DNA of 64,000 bases from Opisthorchis felineus (Eukaryota > Platyhelminthes > Trematoda > Opisthorchiida > Opisthorchiidae). A model generated the notes under the pieces. It searched no databases. It saw only the letters and a list, made by a program, of their open reading frames with translations, and was not told where the DNA came from. Below, one piece after another: positions 38,001-50,920 of this stretch. The DNA lies in the NCBI GenBank assembly GCA_004794785.1, contig SJOL01008668.1, positions 473,967-537,966 of the forward strand. The letters are read 5' to 3'. Numbering within the stretch: the first letter of the stretch is position 1; each line of letters opens with the position of its first letter. Position numbers and translations under genes: made by a program.

Positions 38001-40617
38001 TTCTAATATAGTGTTTGTATTGAGGCACAGACATTTGCAATAACTATCGAAAGCCAATATTTGGAACAGACAGGAATCACTTATTTTGTAATAAAGCTAC
38101 AACAACACAGTTAAGCCCTGGAAAGTCCGAAAACATTGTTTTTTTCAATACTGATTGAAAATCTTGGATATTTGCTGCGTTTTGCGCTACCTGGAGTTCA
38201 TACTTTTTGACGGAACAGCCATGGGTTGGATACAGTGTAAATGCGTCTTCGATTTTCCAATGCTAACAAAACAAACAGATCCCAATTCATATGTTCCAAT
38301 TCTTCAAATAACGTGATTTAATCAGAGAAGGCTTAGCATACCCAGTTACCCGTAAATATTCTGGGTAGCATTAAAGTTTTCGTCATCACGAGAAGCTGTA
38401 TTGCGGTGCCGATCTGATCTCTCATACTTAAATCCACACGTGATAGAAAACGATAAGTGAAATCGAGCTTCCCTGTAAAAGGAGATGAAAGTTATCAGCA
38501 GTAAAAAAATATCCGATCATGCGGACACAAATTGGGATAAGGCAGTATTAAATTATCAGAACGTAAACCGTTTTTTCAACATCTGGAAGCTTTGTGGATG
38601 AAGATTTCTAACCTGAAGGAAGCCCTCTTTTGATTCAAGCAATGATTTTGTCCAATCCAATTGATGGGTCTCTCAGGGAAGCAAACCTATTTTTCGTCAG
38701 TATTGCCATATGCAGGTTGGCTAAATTATCCTATCGGAAAGGCAAAGTTGGTGTTAGCTTAATATCTGACTGAACGCCGAACGCAAACGTATCCGCTCTG
38801 ATTAAATGATGAAGGAACATAGCGATGGAGAGAAGATTCTGTACGAACTGTGGACGTCTGTCTCTTCGCCCACTAGAAGGAAAATATCTGTGTGGATTCA
38901 TTTTTTGCTAAACCTCAGAGATTTTAGGTCGGCGTTAAATTTGTGCTATGTGAGGGACGCTGTATTAACTTTGTGACACTATCAACAGCGCCATTCTGGC
39001 GACCAGACATATAAATGTATATATATCTTTGCAGGACCAAGTAGTACGTTACTGGATACCAAAAACCTCATTTGAAATTGAGGGAAGGGTTCATTTTTGA
39101 TAAGGGTCTATAGATCAGGTGACCTTGTCCTTTTCGGGACCACAAACTCAATCCGGAAGAGTACCAGCGCGTGACATTAGCTAACCACCGCAGTAAGGTC
39201 AGTATATGCAGTTCCCCCATTCTCTAAGCGAGACAGATCAGTAGTACATTGGACACCGATCAACTAGAAGTTTCCTTGCCAGAAAAGTTCTTGAGATATC
39301 GTAGCTAGCTTCAGGCAACAGTGTCACCATTCATTCAAGAAACCTATTTAGCTTTCCATATTTTGGATTGTTGCAGACCGTGGCGGCCTGCAGAGACTGT
39401 AGTAGGCCCGTAGCACCAATAGCTCTAGGTGTCTTAGTCCCCATGAGCGATCAGCTGCCATGATATCTTCAACAATACCTAACGGACATCTCCAGGAACA
39501 TTAATTCCTGCATAGTTTGGTCAGAACAGTGAACTTAGTCTGCACCAAGGACCTGTCCGGGCTCGAAAGCTCGGTTGTTTCATTCCATATTCACTAGCCG
39601 TCTACATGCCATTCAGTAGTACGGGCATTTGTCATGTAAATATGTCACGACAAGAAACCTTCCGCATGATGACACCATAGAAGTTCAACTGTGCTGGAAA
39701 ATGTGGGTTTAGAGTTATAGCTTGTAATATGAGTTGAGACTTGACACTTACCAGCTAATAAAGGTATCCTCCTAGATTCTGGTTGGTGTGATTACCTAGT
39801 TAAGTCAAAGTGGACAAAACAACTTTTGTTGTAGTTGGGGAGAGGTGCACGTGTTAGATTCCGCTAATAATACACGTCGCCTGTAGCCCAAAACACGCGG
39901 GTTCTTTGCATATTTTATAGACAATCGGAATCGTAACTCTCCCGTCAAAAAACTGCGGTGAGGTAGTAAAGTTGATCAATGTAAAGGTGAAAGTCCCACA
40001 GAATTTTGGACTGAAACGATCATTTGGATTACAATTCTCCCAAATTTTAAACAGCTTTATGGTTTCCAACGGCCACTTTATAATTTTGCCGATAAAGTTA
40101 ACATTTTTATACATTAGCTTATGATGGTGGTTGAACGGCACGCCCTTGAACCGAGTGCGCATTGAACTTTCAAAAGTTTTGTCCCACTGTGTCAGGTGTG
40201 GTGATTTTCAAGGCCAGCTTATAAATGCAGCAGGATTAACCTCGCTTCAATAAGTATGACTGTTTGCGAAATCAGTTTACTTAAAAGGCATATAAGTAGA
40301 ATTGTCTGGGACAACCTCGCTAGGACAGAAAGAGAGCCGATCAGAAGGTTGTGGCTCTCATACATATTTAGATTTTTTTCATGCCTGACAATCGCATGTT
40401 CAGGTACTAAATTTCTCACTCTTTCTCGCAAACACTGTTTTCTTTATCTTTGTAACCCCTATGGTTCAGTTTAGTTTATGTGAATCGCCATACTTACAAA
40501 GTCTGTACGTGATCGCAGACAGTCTGTAAAGCAGTTCCCTTTCACCCTATCAAAATAAGACGGCTTTCTCGCAAAAGCTGTAGAAATGTAAAACTTTCAT
40601 TTATCTTGCCGATATCG
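35033..40617. other. Intergenic stretch without recognised genes
   Basis: Multiple overlapping frames at 36035-36954 on both strands, 37836-38057 and 39854-40162 on the minus strand. The last has one internal acceptor-like site and protein-like composition but no motif, so it is not promoted to a gene. About 1.8 kb at 38060-39850 has no frame of 60 codons. Confidence 0.4.
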
Positions 40618-41520
40618 TGTGGCTAACTCAGATCTCTCTCATCGCGGTTCTAGAACTCATGTTTTATCAATGCGAAATTTTCCGGAACATTTGAGGTTGT
40701 GGCTTCCGTTGATATTCGCGGGGATATTTCCCTATTTAGTTGTAATGAAAATCTATGGAGTTGAACCTAATGAAATTTGGCATTTACACAATAAAAATAG
40801 AAAACAACTGTCAAAGTCATCACAGCTGACTAATCCAAATCCCCACATTTCCCTACAAAGCCGCTTCCGTGTAAGCAGCGTTCATATAAACAATGCAATT
40901 TATCCTTCAGTTAGTTACCTTATGCCTACCGCGGTATCACCAGACACGTGTACTGACACACGCTCCAAAACACTCGTCAGGAAGCAATAGCGCTTCTGGA
41001 CCTGCTACATGGTGCGCATCTAACTGTTTCTTTTGGGCAGTTTTGCCTCAGATACAGCCTTTTCGAACTAGTTGTAGTTTATGGGACCTGAAGAGGTTAG
41101 GAGTGAGCGAAATGATTCGTCATGACTACAGGACCTCGGAAGCTTTATGACCAAATGTCTTTGCACGTAAGGACTGAAAATGTATTAACTTCTACAGCCG
41201 GCACAATGCAAAGTTCTTCCTACGGTGCTTCCCGAGTAGATGCGAACTAGTTACAATAACTCACGACTTGTAACCATGGTATCCTGAAATAGATAGTGGT
41301 CGTATACAGCTTTTAGTTTACGGGATCTGTGTTTAAAGAACGCTTTATCAGCAGGACGGAATATCCATTTTGTTTTCGAATTTTAGTGAACACCTGCCAG
41401 GTAAGATATCTAGAAAACAAACATCTGTCGCTGCCTCTAGACCGTGTTTCGGTAGGACGAATGAATCAATTTATCCTACAACCAGTTACCTTAAGGTTTG
41501 CGCGTCTACATTAAGTACTG
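40618..41520 (+). repeat. Decayed direct duplication
   Basis: Two segments about 570-700 bp apart share order of motifs. The first has a frame with NFPEHL near 40675 and an IYPSVSYL-type stretch near 40900; the second has NFSEHL near 41380 and IYPTTSYL near 41470. At DNA level the best match is caatttatcct followed by agttacctta (40896 and 41468). The second copy lacks about 140 bp between the blocks. It looks like an old interspersed repeat inserted twice or duplicated locally; I do not recognise the family. Confidence 0.3.
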
Positions 41521-44500
41521 AGTCATTAATCATGGCAAAGAAAGAGCATCCAGGTTTCCTGTCCGAGCTCATTAACAAATGAGATATTTGAATAAACATA
41601 CCAGAAGGAAATATGAGGTCTAGAGCCGTGTGAAATAACCAGTGAAACTGACCGAAAGAATTTTCTGGGCGTTCAGTCCTTAAGGATACCTTTCGCAAAT
41701 TTTTACCGAGATGAATGGCGTGTCATGCACGGCAACGAATGGGAAGTATCAATGTACACTAGTATGGTAAATGCTTGATAAATTGAGGCATATCGGATTT
41801 CGATTAACGTTGACTGTACGATTCCCAAACGGGTTCAAGTACTGTAGTTGCGGTTCAATAAGCTTATCATGGAAGCCAAAATTTACCCGTTTTTACCATA
41901 AGAGGGATTTGCTAGTAGCGACAGAATAGGTTTTTTGACAAGTGAATATTTTAGACTGCTACTTTATCACAAGCTAGTCCGTCTGTGTGAGGAGCTGGTA
42001 ATTACATTTAGGGTTAGATGTTTTTTGAAAGCATGCGCAACTTGTTTAGGCAATCTGATTACCAGTGGTGAGTCTTGATAAAAAAGAATGGTCACATACA
42101 CCCTGACCTTCCTGAGTGTATGGGCATTTATTCGAATCTCAAGCCCATGGCTTACTAACTGTCCGGTCCGCCGGAGCACCAAAGTTTAGCTAGATAACTA
42201 ATCCTAATTTCATCCGATTTTTCAAAGAAGTCAAAAGTTAGTTCCTCACCATTCCACAAACTTATTCTCTTTTGCAAGTGGCTATCTACAGTTCTTTTCA
42301 ACTGTAAGCGGACCACATTTGCCATTTAATTTAACATTTCCCATGCACATTTCCTGAGCTAAGTTTTTGTGTGCTAAAGCATGATCTTTATTTGATATCA
42401 AACAATTTAAATCGACATGAGTAGAAGTGGCCCCCATTCATAGGTTCGTGCCAAACAGGCTGTCTATCAGATACCGCCGATAAATGCAAGGTATTATAAA
42501 GGTTATATTTTCGCATACTCCTCGCGTTACGCGCATTTGTTTTTTGTCACGCACATGGCAAATATAGGGGTGATTTCCAAGAGATTTTGTCTGAGGTGTG
42601 TGTATCTGCGAAGTGCACCGGCCCGTCTCGTGTTTAGTGTTCAGTCGAAAGCCACGCCTGCCTCCCTAGACGTGGGTGCCACCCCAAGTCGTATGCCTTC
42701 ACTATGTCGATTATTTACAGCAAACTAACATGTTTGTGACGACTGATTCTAACCACCAAGCCAAAATGTTAAATGTCAGGGGTAAGATTCAATGCTTTTC
42801 TAGTCTGAGAAACATCGCTTGTGGTTAGTGTCCGCAGTCGTAGTGATCGTGGTTTACCGCAGTCAGAGTTCCACTGATTAAAACTGGCTTCAATTCAGTG
42901 AAGCTGGGCATTTTATCCTAAACATTCTAGTCACAAATATTACAATTTGTAAATGTAGATAGCATGTTTATCAGCCTGAGCGCACACTGGCTGAAGTTCA
43001 TAGAAATCCCGGAAACGCCCAACGAGAAAAAAGACAAAATGAATGCCCGTAACCGATGGACAAGTGTCGCTTGCTTTTAGGAAACCGGAAGTTTGAGGTC
43101 ATTTTGCCACTGCAAATGGGATAGTCTTCCATAATCAATACGGTCACCTGTGTATGTGATCAGCGTTTTTCTTTTCGCTCTAAAGGTTGTCCTCAGCTGA
43201 GTAGTGGCGGCAGTTTTGTAGAGGTGGTTGTCCTTATTCCAGTGGTTAGTCCAACCAATTGTAAGATTACACTGTTTATGTAGATGTGCTGGATTAACTA
43301 GTCTCGACAACTTTTATTAACACCTGAAGGGATGGCCACACCTCTTACACAGACCTAAGTCGTCCTTAGGTTAAATCCCATTTCAGCACCCTTTGCCTTT
43401 ACTCAGCTTAATGGAAACTGCCGATCGGCAAGCGCAAGTGCTTAAGGGTTGTGGCCTTCACGTAAGCATTCGATCTAAGTGTTTTGTAATACACAAATCA
43501 GGGAGAAAATGAATAAATCACATCCAAAAACCTAGTTATCTCAACCAGTCAGTAAATCATATTGATACCATTAGCAATGCTCCGCCACTATTAGTTCTCT
43601 ATAAAAACGAAATGGTTTAGCGTGTCTGTCGTAAATATAATTGTATACTCTCATCTTACAAATTGATCAGATACATAACCGTAGTCGAGAACCGTATTTT
43701 TTAAAACCGCGATAAACGATGGCCCCATTATTTGATCAGAATCTGAAGATTAACCTTTAAGGAGATTTTCCATATTGAAGAGTAATTTCCACACCGGCTA
43801 TGTGACGCTTCATCGTGCATGCTAACAAGCAATTTAAAGCATTCTAATGTAAAGGTTTCCTTCTACGTGCTACTATGGAACGCGAAACTCCGCCAGCTGG
43901 TAAATGAATTATTCAGATTTCCGATTCATAGTCTCAAAAAGACATCAAGGACGAATTTTGTCCGTCGATAAGCGGTTGGGTAGACCACATACCTACATTG
44001 AGCACATCCTTAGGATAGGCGTTTCGCAGTAGTGCACACTCCTATCAAAGAAGCTTTTCACTTTTCCTCCATCTACGTTTTTAAAAATATTCAGTGTATA
44101 CGAACAAATATAGCGAGTTACCTGATTTTTTGCGCTGATTTCGAGTGATACACAAGTCTTCATTATATTACTGGCAAGTCGGCGCTGCCAAGTAAAACCA
44201 TTCAACCAGTAATTTCAAATACTTGGCGCACGGTGGATCAGTTTCCTTTGTCTTAAATTCATCCTAACCCAAGTTTCTCTCCGAACCAATAAACTTACTT
44301 TTCCGCCCAGGATCTAGCTTCAGTCAGACAAGAAAAACTTTACATAGCTTTAATATCGAAAAGTTGTTGCGTATAGCGTGACGCTTTAAAATCAAATGGT
44401 TCACACCAACGTTATGAAATGGACAATCAAATTATATAAAAAAAACTGGAAAATGCCACTGACGCAAGCCCGTGTGTCTAGAGAAATACAGTTGTGGACT

Positions 44501-45552
44501 AATAGGGCCATCAGTCAAACGTTTTTGATCCTAGCATCGTGGTTTACTCCACAGAAGCGTGTGATCATTTCGCTAGCAGACAAATAGGACTGGGTGAACG
44601 TTTTTTGTCATTTCGGCGTTTTATGGTGTTTGTGGAAACCATGAAACCAACTCGGAGTTGAGCACCCATACAGTAATTAAGCCGAAATATCCAGCTCATA
44701 TATACTGAACTGAATGAAGCAGAAAAACAGTCATGCAAGACTTGGTTGCCACGGAACCAAAGAGATGCGGCATCGGACTTTCAGTGGGACAAGGCTGGCT
44801 TACCAAGAGACCTTTTGTGAAGCTGGTTCTGGACACAAATTCCACTAGAGTGATTAGTTCCAAAAACAAATAACATTCTCTTGATAGGAAAATTCAATGT
44901 ATTTGTGGACCAAGATCATCCCCTATGATCGAGCGTTTTTGGAATTCAACGTCAACGCTGACTGATCTCTCGGACGTTTTGTTCCTTATACTTATTGTTA
45001 TCAGCAAAAGATTACTCTAGAGCAGCAACGCATCCTCATAAGAACATACCCGTGCAGCGGCCACTCATACCTACTCGATTACGTTATTGTCCACTAGACA
45101 GTAGTTAGATGTGTGCATCACACATCCGCTAATAGGATCAGACTGTGGTACGCAACATCAGTTTGTCCGTAGGTAAGATAATATCTAGCTTCGCAAGCCA
45201 CAATACGCCCAAGGTATAAGTAACTGCATAGTAGTTTTATATACACGGTCATAAAATCCAAAAAAAAACAGCGTACTATACCAGCATCAACCGACGTTTG
45301 CATTGGCAACCTTTAAATCACACAGCCCGCTGGCGCAGCTTGAAACACGAGATGGTGACAACAGTAGTCAGCCAGATCAGGCGAAGCCTCCCCGAGATGC
45401 GTTGACTGGTTTGATGACAAAATACAGTGTATGAAAGCTCCGATACTTACGGAAAACCAAACATTAGCCACAGCTCTTGCCCATTTAAACGGCAAATCAA
45501 GAAAGAACAGCTAAAAGATTCTCAGATTAACCCAAACGGGTAGATAAAACCA
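41521..45552. other. Intergenic stretch without recognised genes
   Basis: Scattered short frames (41967-42182, 42537-42728, 43077-43310, 43993-44205, 44396-44587, 45118-45309, 45313-45495) without motif. Nothing else recognised. Confidence 0.4.
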
Positions 45553-45822
45553 AGTGGTTGTCAGATTGTTCGCTGGGCTGAGCAATTTTATTGCAAACGT
45601 TTTTGTCAACAATCGGGGTAATATCAGCAGTGCGTTGTTAGAGAGCGTAGTGGAGCTTAGCGATGGGTCGGAGGTTGTGCCAGTCAACCAATCAAACAAC
45701 CACCGACCAATCGCTACGCTCCACTGCGCTCCCTATTAAAGCACTGATGATGTCACCTCGACTGGTGATAAAACGTTTGCAATCAAACTGCGCAGCTTAG
45801 CGAACAAACCAACGACCATCTG
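45553..45822. mobile_element. Palindromic foldback element (~270 bp)
   Basis: The left half (45553-45678) and the reverse complement of the right half (45696-45822) match along their whole length, leaving a loop of 17 bases. Shared blocks include attgcaaacgttt, gtggagc.tagcgat.ggtcgg and ggttgt; by eye roughly four of five positions agree, better toward the loop. The right half carries actgatgatgtcacctcg and acgtttgcaa, strings I associate with a widespread metazoan repeat type. There is no protein-coding capacity, and the short frames across it are artefacts. It behaves like a MITE or foldback repeat; a transcript from either strand would form a stem of about 125 bp. Confidence 0.8.
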
Positions 45823-46089
45823 CGCTACCTGAGCTATATGAGGAAGTGAATTGACTGAAGAATTCGCTGTCTAAATTACATTGCCAAGACAGCCTAAACT
45901 GTTCAGGATGCTGACATGGTAGTAGAGCAGAGCTCGACTGCAAAATTCCCGCGTACACGTCACAGGCACTTCAACAATCGTTTGAACCTACCAAACGACC
46001 ACTGTGGTAAACAAACTGACTAACAAGATTTCAATAATCCCTGGGTTGTCTGTCGGGGACAGAATAGACAGGACAGATAAACATGCCAT

Positions 46090-47150
46090 TCCTGAATGTC
46101 AAGGCAGGCGGAGAACGCCGGCAGCAGCAAAACTTTACAAGTATGGTTGTGTGACCATACCACCGATACAATCTGGCAGACAGGAGGAGCGTCACCGCAG
46201 GTAAAGGAGGCTTTGATTACGGTATTCTGGAAATATGAAAGAAGCAAGAACTTATCTGGCAACTGCATAGAAGTCAGTCTGCAGAGGTGCGCGGAAAAGC
46301 TCCTCGTCAGACTTGATAAGCAATCGAAGAAGAACACGATACATACGTGCTGGTCATGGCACAATGGGGCCACTATTTTCTGTACGACCGCTTTAAGTAA
46401 AGCCCTGCAAACTTTGCCAGCCACCCTATATCCTCTACATAGACTTCATGAACGCTTTGGACTTGATCAACCGAGAAACACTGCGGAAAGTTTTCTACAA
46501 AACCGGATATCCGAAAACCGTATTACCGAGCAAGATCCAAGGTGCGAACGAATTTTTCACTTCATGTGTTTCAAAATCCTGAGTGACCTATAACAGTGGC
46601 ATATCTTTCCCCTTGTACTTATCAAAATCTACCTAACTGCCATCATGGATGCGACCTTGTGCACGATGACATTGGATAAAATTCGATTGTCTGCTTGATG
46701 GGCATCTGCTCACCATCAGACGATTTAGCGCAAGGATCCTCGTCCACCAGACCAGGATCCGCATTCTCATGTTTGCGGACCATGTAGATATGCTGAACTG
46801 GACAGCCTAGCTGAAAACTTCACGACCAGTTCTGCTTGAGCATCACTGCGAACAATACACTGGTTCGGTACCAGTTTATGCCAAATAGATTAGTGAAACT
46901 ACTCAGCTCATGAAAACCGGAAAGAAATTTGTGCACTATAGCGCAAAATTTCACTTCTCCGGGAGCACACTGACTGCTACCTTGACCGCCGACTATGAGC
47001 TGATATTCCGTATTTCTTAGGCTAGTGTTTTCTGGCAAGCACAAGATCGCCAATCTCGAGCCAGAGAGGTAAAGCGTGTAAGACACAAGGGTACCATTGG
47101 AACTATTGGTCATGTGGAACCAGCAACCTGGTCTTGCCCTACCGCGGTAA
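46090..47150 (+). pseudogene. Decayed LINE reverse transcriptase (copy A)
   Basis: Remnant of an APE-type non-LTR retrotransposon of a family I associate with tapeworms and flukes. Collinear RT blocks can be followed only across several frameshifts and stops: KLYKYG (finger region, ~46128); an RHRG-like block near 46320; the palm A block as FMNALDLINRETLRKVF (46446-46495; usual form is FxDLTKAFDTVNRE); DGHLL...RRF near 46696; the catalytic FADD block as FADHVD (46772-46790, second Asp changed to His); and the thumb block SGSTL...DYEL near 46957-47000. No intact frame exceeds 165 codons. Upstream endonuclease and downstream end are not recognisable. It begins about 270 bp after the foldback element; no functional link is implied. 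Confidence 0.7.
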
Positions 47151-50100
47151 TGTTTCTGCTGTTCTCACTGGATTGGTCGGCCACGAGCTGGCAAGCCGTC
47201 GGCCGAAAGGTGACCGGTTAAGTAATTTTACCTAACCCGCTTTAGCTTTATGGAGTTACCAGATAAATTAGCCTGTTGCCAGAAGGAACTCTCCGTGGCT
47301 ATCTCAGCAAATTCTAAAGCTATAAAAATGCCTTAGCACCGTGAGCGATTCGGTGTGCTAATGCCTTGGGTATTCCGGAACTCTGCCCGAAGTGACTTTC
47401 TGTGACCTTCATTGTGTAGACTAGGCTAAATAAAGGCCAGCGCTAGCTGTTCAGATGTGTGTGCTTAGGCTGGTGCCACGTACAACTTGGAGCCATACAT
47501 TTTCACTTCTTCGGCGTTTTCGTGAACGGGCGCACAAAATGCTCCGTAAAAATGGGGGTAAAACTGGGAAACCGATGCGCTTTCTCTTCGCGTCCAATTG
47601 GCAGAACTGCCCCGAGCTGTCCAGAAAACATTCAGAAAGACATATCGCACCAAGGTAGTAGATGTAGCTGTTTAGAGAAAAAATGTCTGGTCTTCATATT
47701 TTGTGAAGACTTTTCTGAGGCAATATCTTCTAGGACTGTCACATGGATAAAGCGGTCCCAGATTTCTAAGTTTTGTCTATAGTTACCAACACTGATGGAG
47801 TTAACTGCCAGGCATGATTAATTACTTTGAGCTTAGATGGTAAGAAGTGCAAACTAAGTTGACTAGATTCCCTTAACAGTTTATCCTACATGATGACACT
47901 TACGAATAGACCAGGTGGTACGCATATCACGGAAAACACCATTCCTCAGCAACACTTCTAAGCCAAACTCCACAATAAAGATATCATCAACAATGAAGAC
48001 GAAATGGATAGGAGGGGGTTAAAAGCCCCGGTGTACTTTAGTGATGTGTGTGGATAACGGCCCTTCGTGACTTCGTATTGTCCCTTCAGGGTTCTAATTC
48101 AGCTCAGAGACGTGCCACAGTGCGGAATACAGGCTGGGTATAAGTTTCCTATCTGGAATAACTATGATTATTGGTCTCCAGTATGTGTGGCAATACTTGA
48201 ACAGAGTATGGGGAATAAAATGTTATTAAAGCGGCCAAGAAGGTTTCCGAAATCCGCCTTTCCTTCGCAGTACATTAGGTAGAACATGAGTGATACTGTG
48301 AGGCAACAACAGCAATTGCTACAGTCATTACAACCCGCAGGTAGATAGCTTACTACATGATGATTCGTTTTGACAACGGATTCTGTTTTCACTAGTGGCG
48401 CGAGTGGTGTGGTTGAACAGAAACTGAAATATTCACTGAAAAATATTTGCCCTCAAATTTTGTTTAGAAACTTCTGTCTGGAATCACTTCACTGGAGTAT
48501 TAGGAATTAAGAGTATTCAGTACATTTTACCTGGGCTGTCCCATTCGTTTGGGGAATAGATATTCGTTATTTTACAATACATGCAGGAGTAATAGATTAT
48601 GATTGCGGGATTCAAACACTTCGTTCAGAACAACTGTGAAAATACTTCCTCACTATCATACTGATATCAACTTCATCGCTAGTGAGATCACTACGAAGAA
48701 AGTTTCTTCAATATTCACGGCGGGTACATTTAGTTGGAATAACTGCAGGCATCATCCCCGGCTTGTTTACCTCGTTCGTTCTGCTTCCCCACCGAAAACC
48801 TAACTAAACTTTTGACGATAACTTTGGAAGGAACCTATACATCGGTTGCTTGCGGCAATATGAGGTCATAACGAAGTTTCGGTTGGTTGGCTCCACGTGG
48901 GTAACGAGTGATTGCGCTGCCCAAAACTAGAGCCATCTAGAAATAATAAGTGGTCTTAGCACATTTCGTCTCGAAACGAAAGGGAGCTCTGTGTCATTGG
49001 AAGTGTGCTGAGTAGTTGGAATGTATACGCTTACCAGGAATGAAGCTCTATTAAGTTAGCCGCTGCGGTATGCAGTGTCATTGGATGGTTCCTATCAAGG
49101 GTACTGATTAGCTGACGCTCACAAAGTCATTGGCCTTTTCGTATTCGACTCTTGTCCACTCCTCGGCTTCTGAGTGAGCTCGGCCAACTCAGGAACTTCC
49201 AAAAAGTGCAAACAAAATTCCCCAGGTAGGCAGATTTCAGTTTCAAAATTAATTCGTATGTACTGTGTTAGAGCCTAGAAAAAGTGCACGAAAGTGTAGC
49301 ATCTTACACCATATACAGCAGAAGATTCCTGTCAGTCTTATCTGAGATATATTCCCTCTGGTGAAACGTTTTTGCTCCCTATAGACGAAAGCAAAAGTGG
49401 TGAACAGAAACATCCATCGCAACCGCAAACTTGCTGTCATACGTTGGAAAACGGGTGTGGGAGAATGTGGGCCGGACCAAGGCAAAACTGCTGTATGCGA
49501 ATTTCCTGAAATCCTAAAGGAGTGGAAATTAGCTGAATGGTCGTTAAATCAAAGTGTGTCAGCTTTTGCGATTGACAGCTGCCGGTCGATCTGGATTCTC
49601 CTCAAGATTCGTGCAATACTCCGCGATGAATATCTGGCACAAATTCGAAGGGGTTGTACCGTATTTCGTGCCTTAGCGTGTGTCGTAGGATAATGAGCAT
49701 AGTGCAGATGTACTAACATCCAAAAGACTACTACTGGCACTTTGATTTGAGTTATATTTAGGGTGAGGCATTCTGTGAAAGTCTAGGACGTATATCTCGA
49801 ATTATAATTATAAGGCCTGAAACTTGCCTTTAAAGACCTTGAATTTATCAAACGTTTCCAGGTAGCAGATATATTCAGCTTTGAACATAGCCAAACAACC
49901 ATTTTTGCAAGGAACAATAATTCATGCCACTGGACCGTGATACTTCAGGAATAATCCGTTTTCCACAGAAGTATTACGTACAACTTCCGTACCATGTTAA
50001 TAAACATTTGGCGAGGACCGATGGTTGAGCTGCCTACAAAGGTGGGTGGGCTAAGCCCATACACGGTTCAGCTGAACTAAACCGCCCATTCAAATTTATC

Positions 50101-50720
50101 TTAAGCAAGTACTTGTCACCAAAGACTGCGTACGCGAGCTTTTTATGGACTAAACACCTGTATGCTGACGAAAGTTGACGACAAACATAACACCTGTCAA
50201 CAGGGTGCTTCAATAGTTAATCGCATTAAGCCCGTTAGCCTATAAGTGAAACTTGCAAACAACTCAGGGTCTCAGGACGCACATTTTGCAAGTGAACACA
50301 GGATTCAAAAATATAATATAAGCGCATCTAAGTTAATAGATTGTAGGCGCAGTATGATAGGTACCACGGAGATTGTGGTCCGATTTTGTTCATAATCTAA
50401 TAGATTCATTTGTAGTTGCAAATATTTTCGGAAATACATATAGGTCAGACCACGTTCCGACACCATATTGAAATCACTCTGCACCTAAGTGCCTACAGAC
50501 GCTGAAATGGTGGAAGACATTTGCTTTGAAAATGTTGTTGATATCTGGTGATGCCAGCCGGATGCGGCAGCAAATGTTATTAGAAGGTATATTATCAGGG
50601 TACTCGCAAAACCACTCGATCTCTGGCTCGAGTATCATAGAAAATACGCGTGAAGAACAGATCGACTAAATAACGGTTGCATATTTTTTGGCAATTTTTA
50701 CTTTTCCCCCGCATATATAG
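47151..50720. other. Stretch without firmly recognised genes
   Basis: Overlapping frames at 47455-47782 on both strands, 48168-48392 on the minus strand with four adjacent Cys codons, and 49397-49740 on both strands show no family motif. One exon candidate at 48090 is listed separately. Confidence 0.35.
48090..48282 (+). CDS. Candidate terminal exon of unknown function
   Basis: A strong acceptor (cgtattgtcccttcag, ending 48089) opens onto a frame of about 64 codons that ends in TAG. The peptide includes QCGIQAGYKFPIWNNYDYW and a basic LLKRPRRFPKS near the end. The composition is protein-like but unrecognised, and an opposite-strand frame covers the same bases. Confidence 0.22.
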
Positions 50721-50898
50721 ATTGTGATTCTCCTGATTTTTCACACTTCGCAACACAATCTGACCTCAACTGGACAGACTTTTTAAGACAAAATAACGCT
50801 GTCGTCCCGAATGTGTACACTAGACTTCCGGTCCACAAAAAATTCGTTTTCTTTGCCCAAGTTCCAGCGTCTACACTGAACACCTTGCTGAGAATGAC
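50721..50898 (+). CDS. Candidate exon between matched splice signals
   Basis: The 178-nt segment follows an acceptor (a T/C-rich tract through cttttcccccgcatatatag) and stays open until a consensus donor (GAC then GTAAGT at 50899). The peptide of about 58 residues contains LNWTDFLRQNN and RLPVHKKFVFFAQVPAST; no family recognised. The donor overlaps an in-frame TAA, so the frame closes exactly at the splice site, as in many real exons. A minus-strand frame overlaps it. Confidence 0.3.
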
Positions 50899-50920
50899 GT
50901 AAGTGGTATTTTTCTTTTAG

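Noticed and set aside
39854..40162. Minus-strand 102-codon frame with protein-like composition
   Set aside because: One internal acceptor-like site only, no donor and no family resemblance; kept as unassigned.
45511..45739. Opposed frames of ~60 codons at 45.5-45.7 kb
   Set aside because: They lie across the palindrome, so frames on both strands are mirror artefacts.
46020..46424. Minus-strand 134-codon frame
   Set aside because: Antisense shadow of LINE copy A, whose RT motifs read on the plus strand.
47455..47782. Three overlapping frames on both strands
   Set aside because: No motif in any frame; no basis to choose one.
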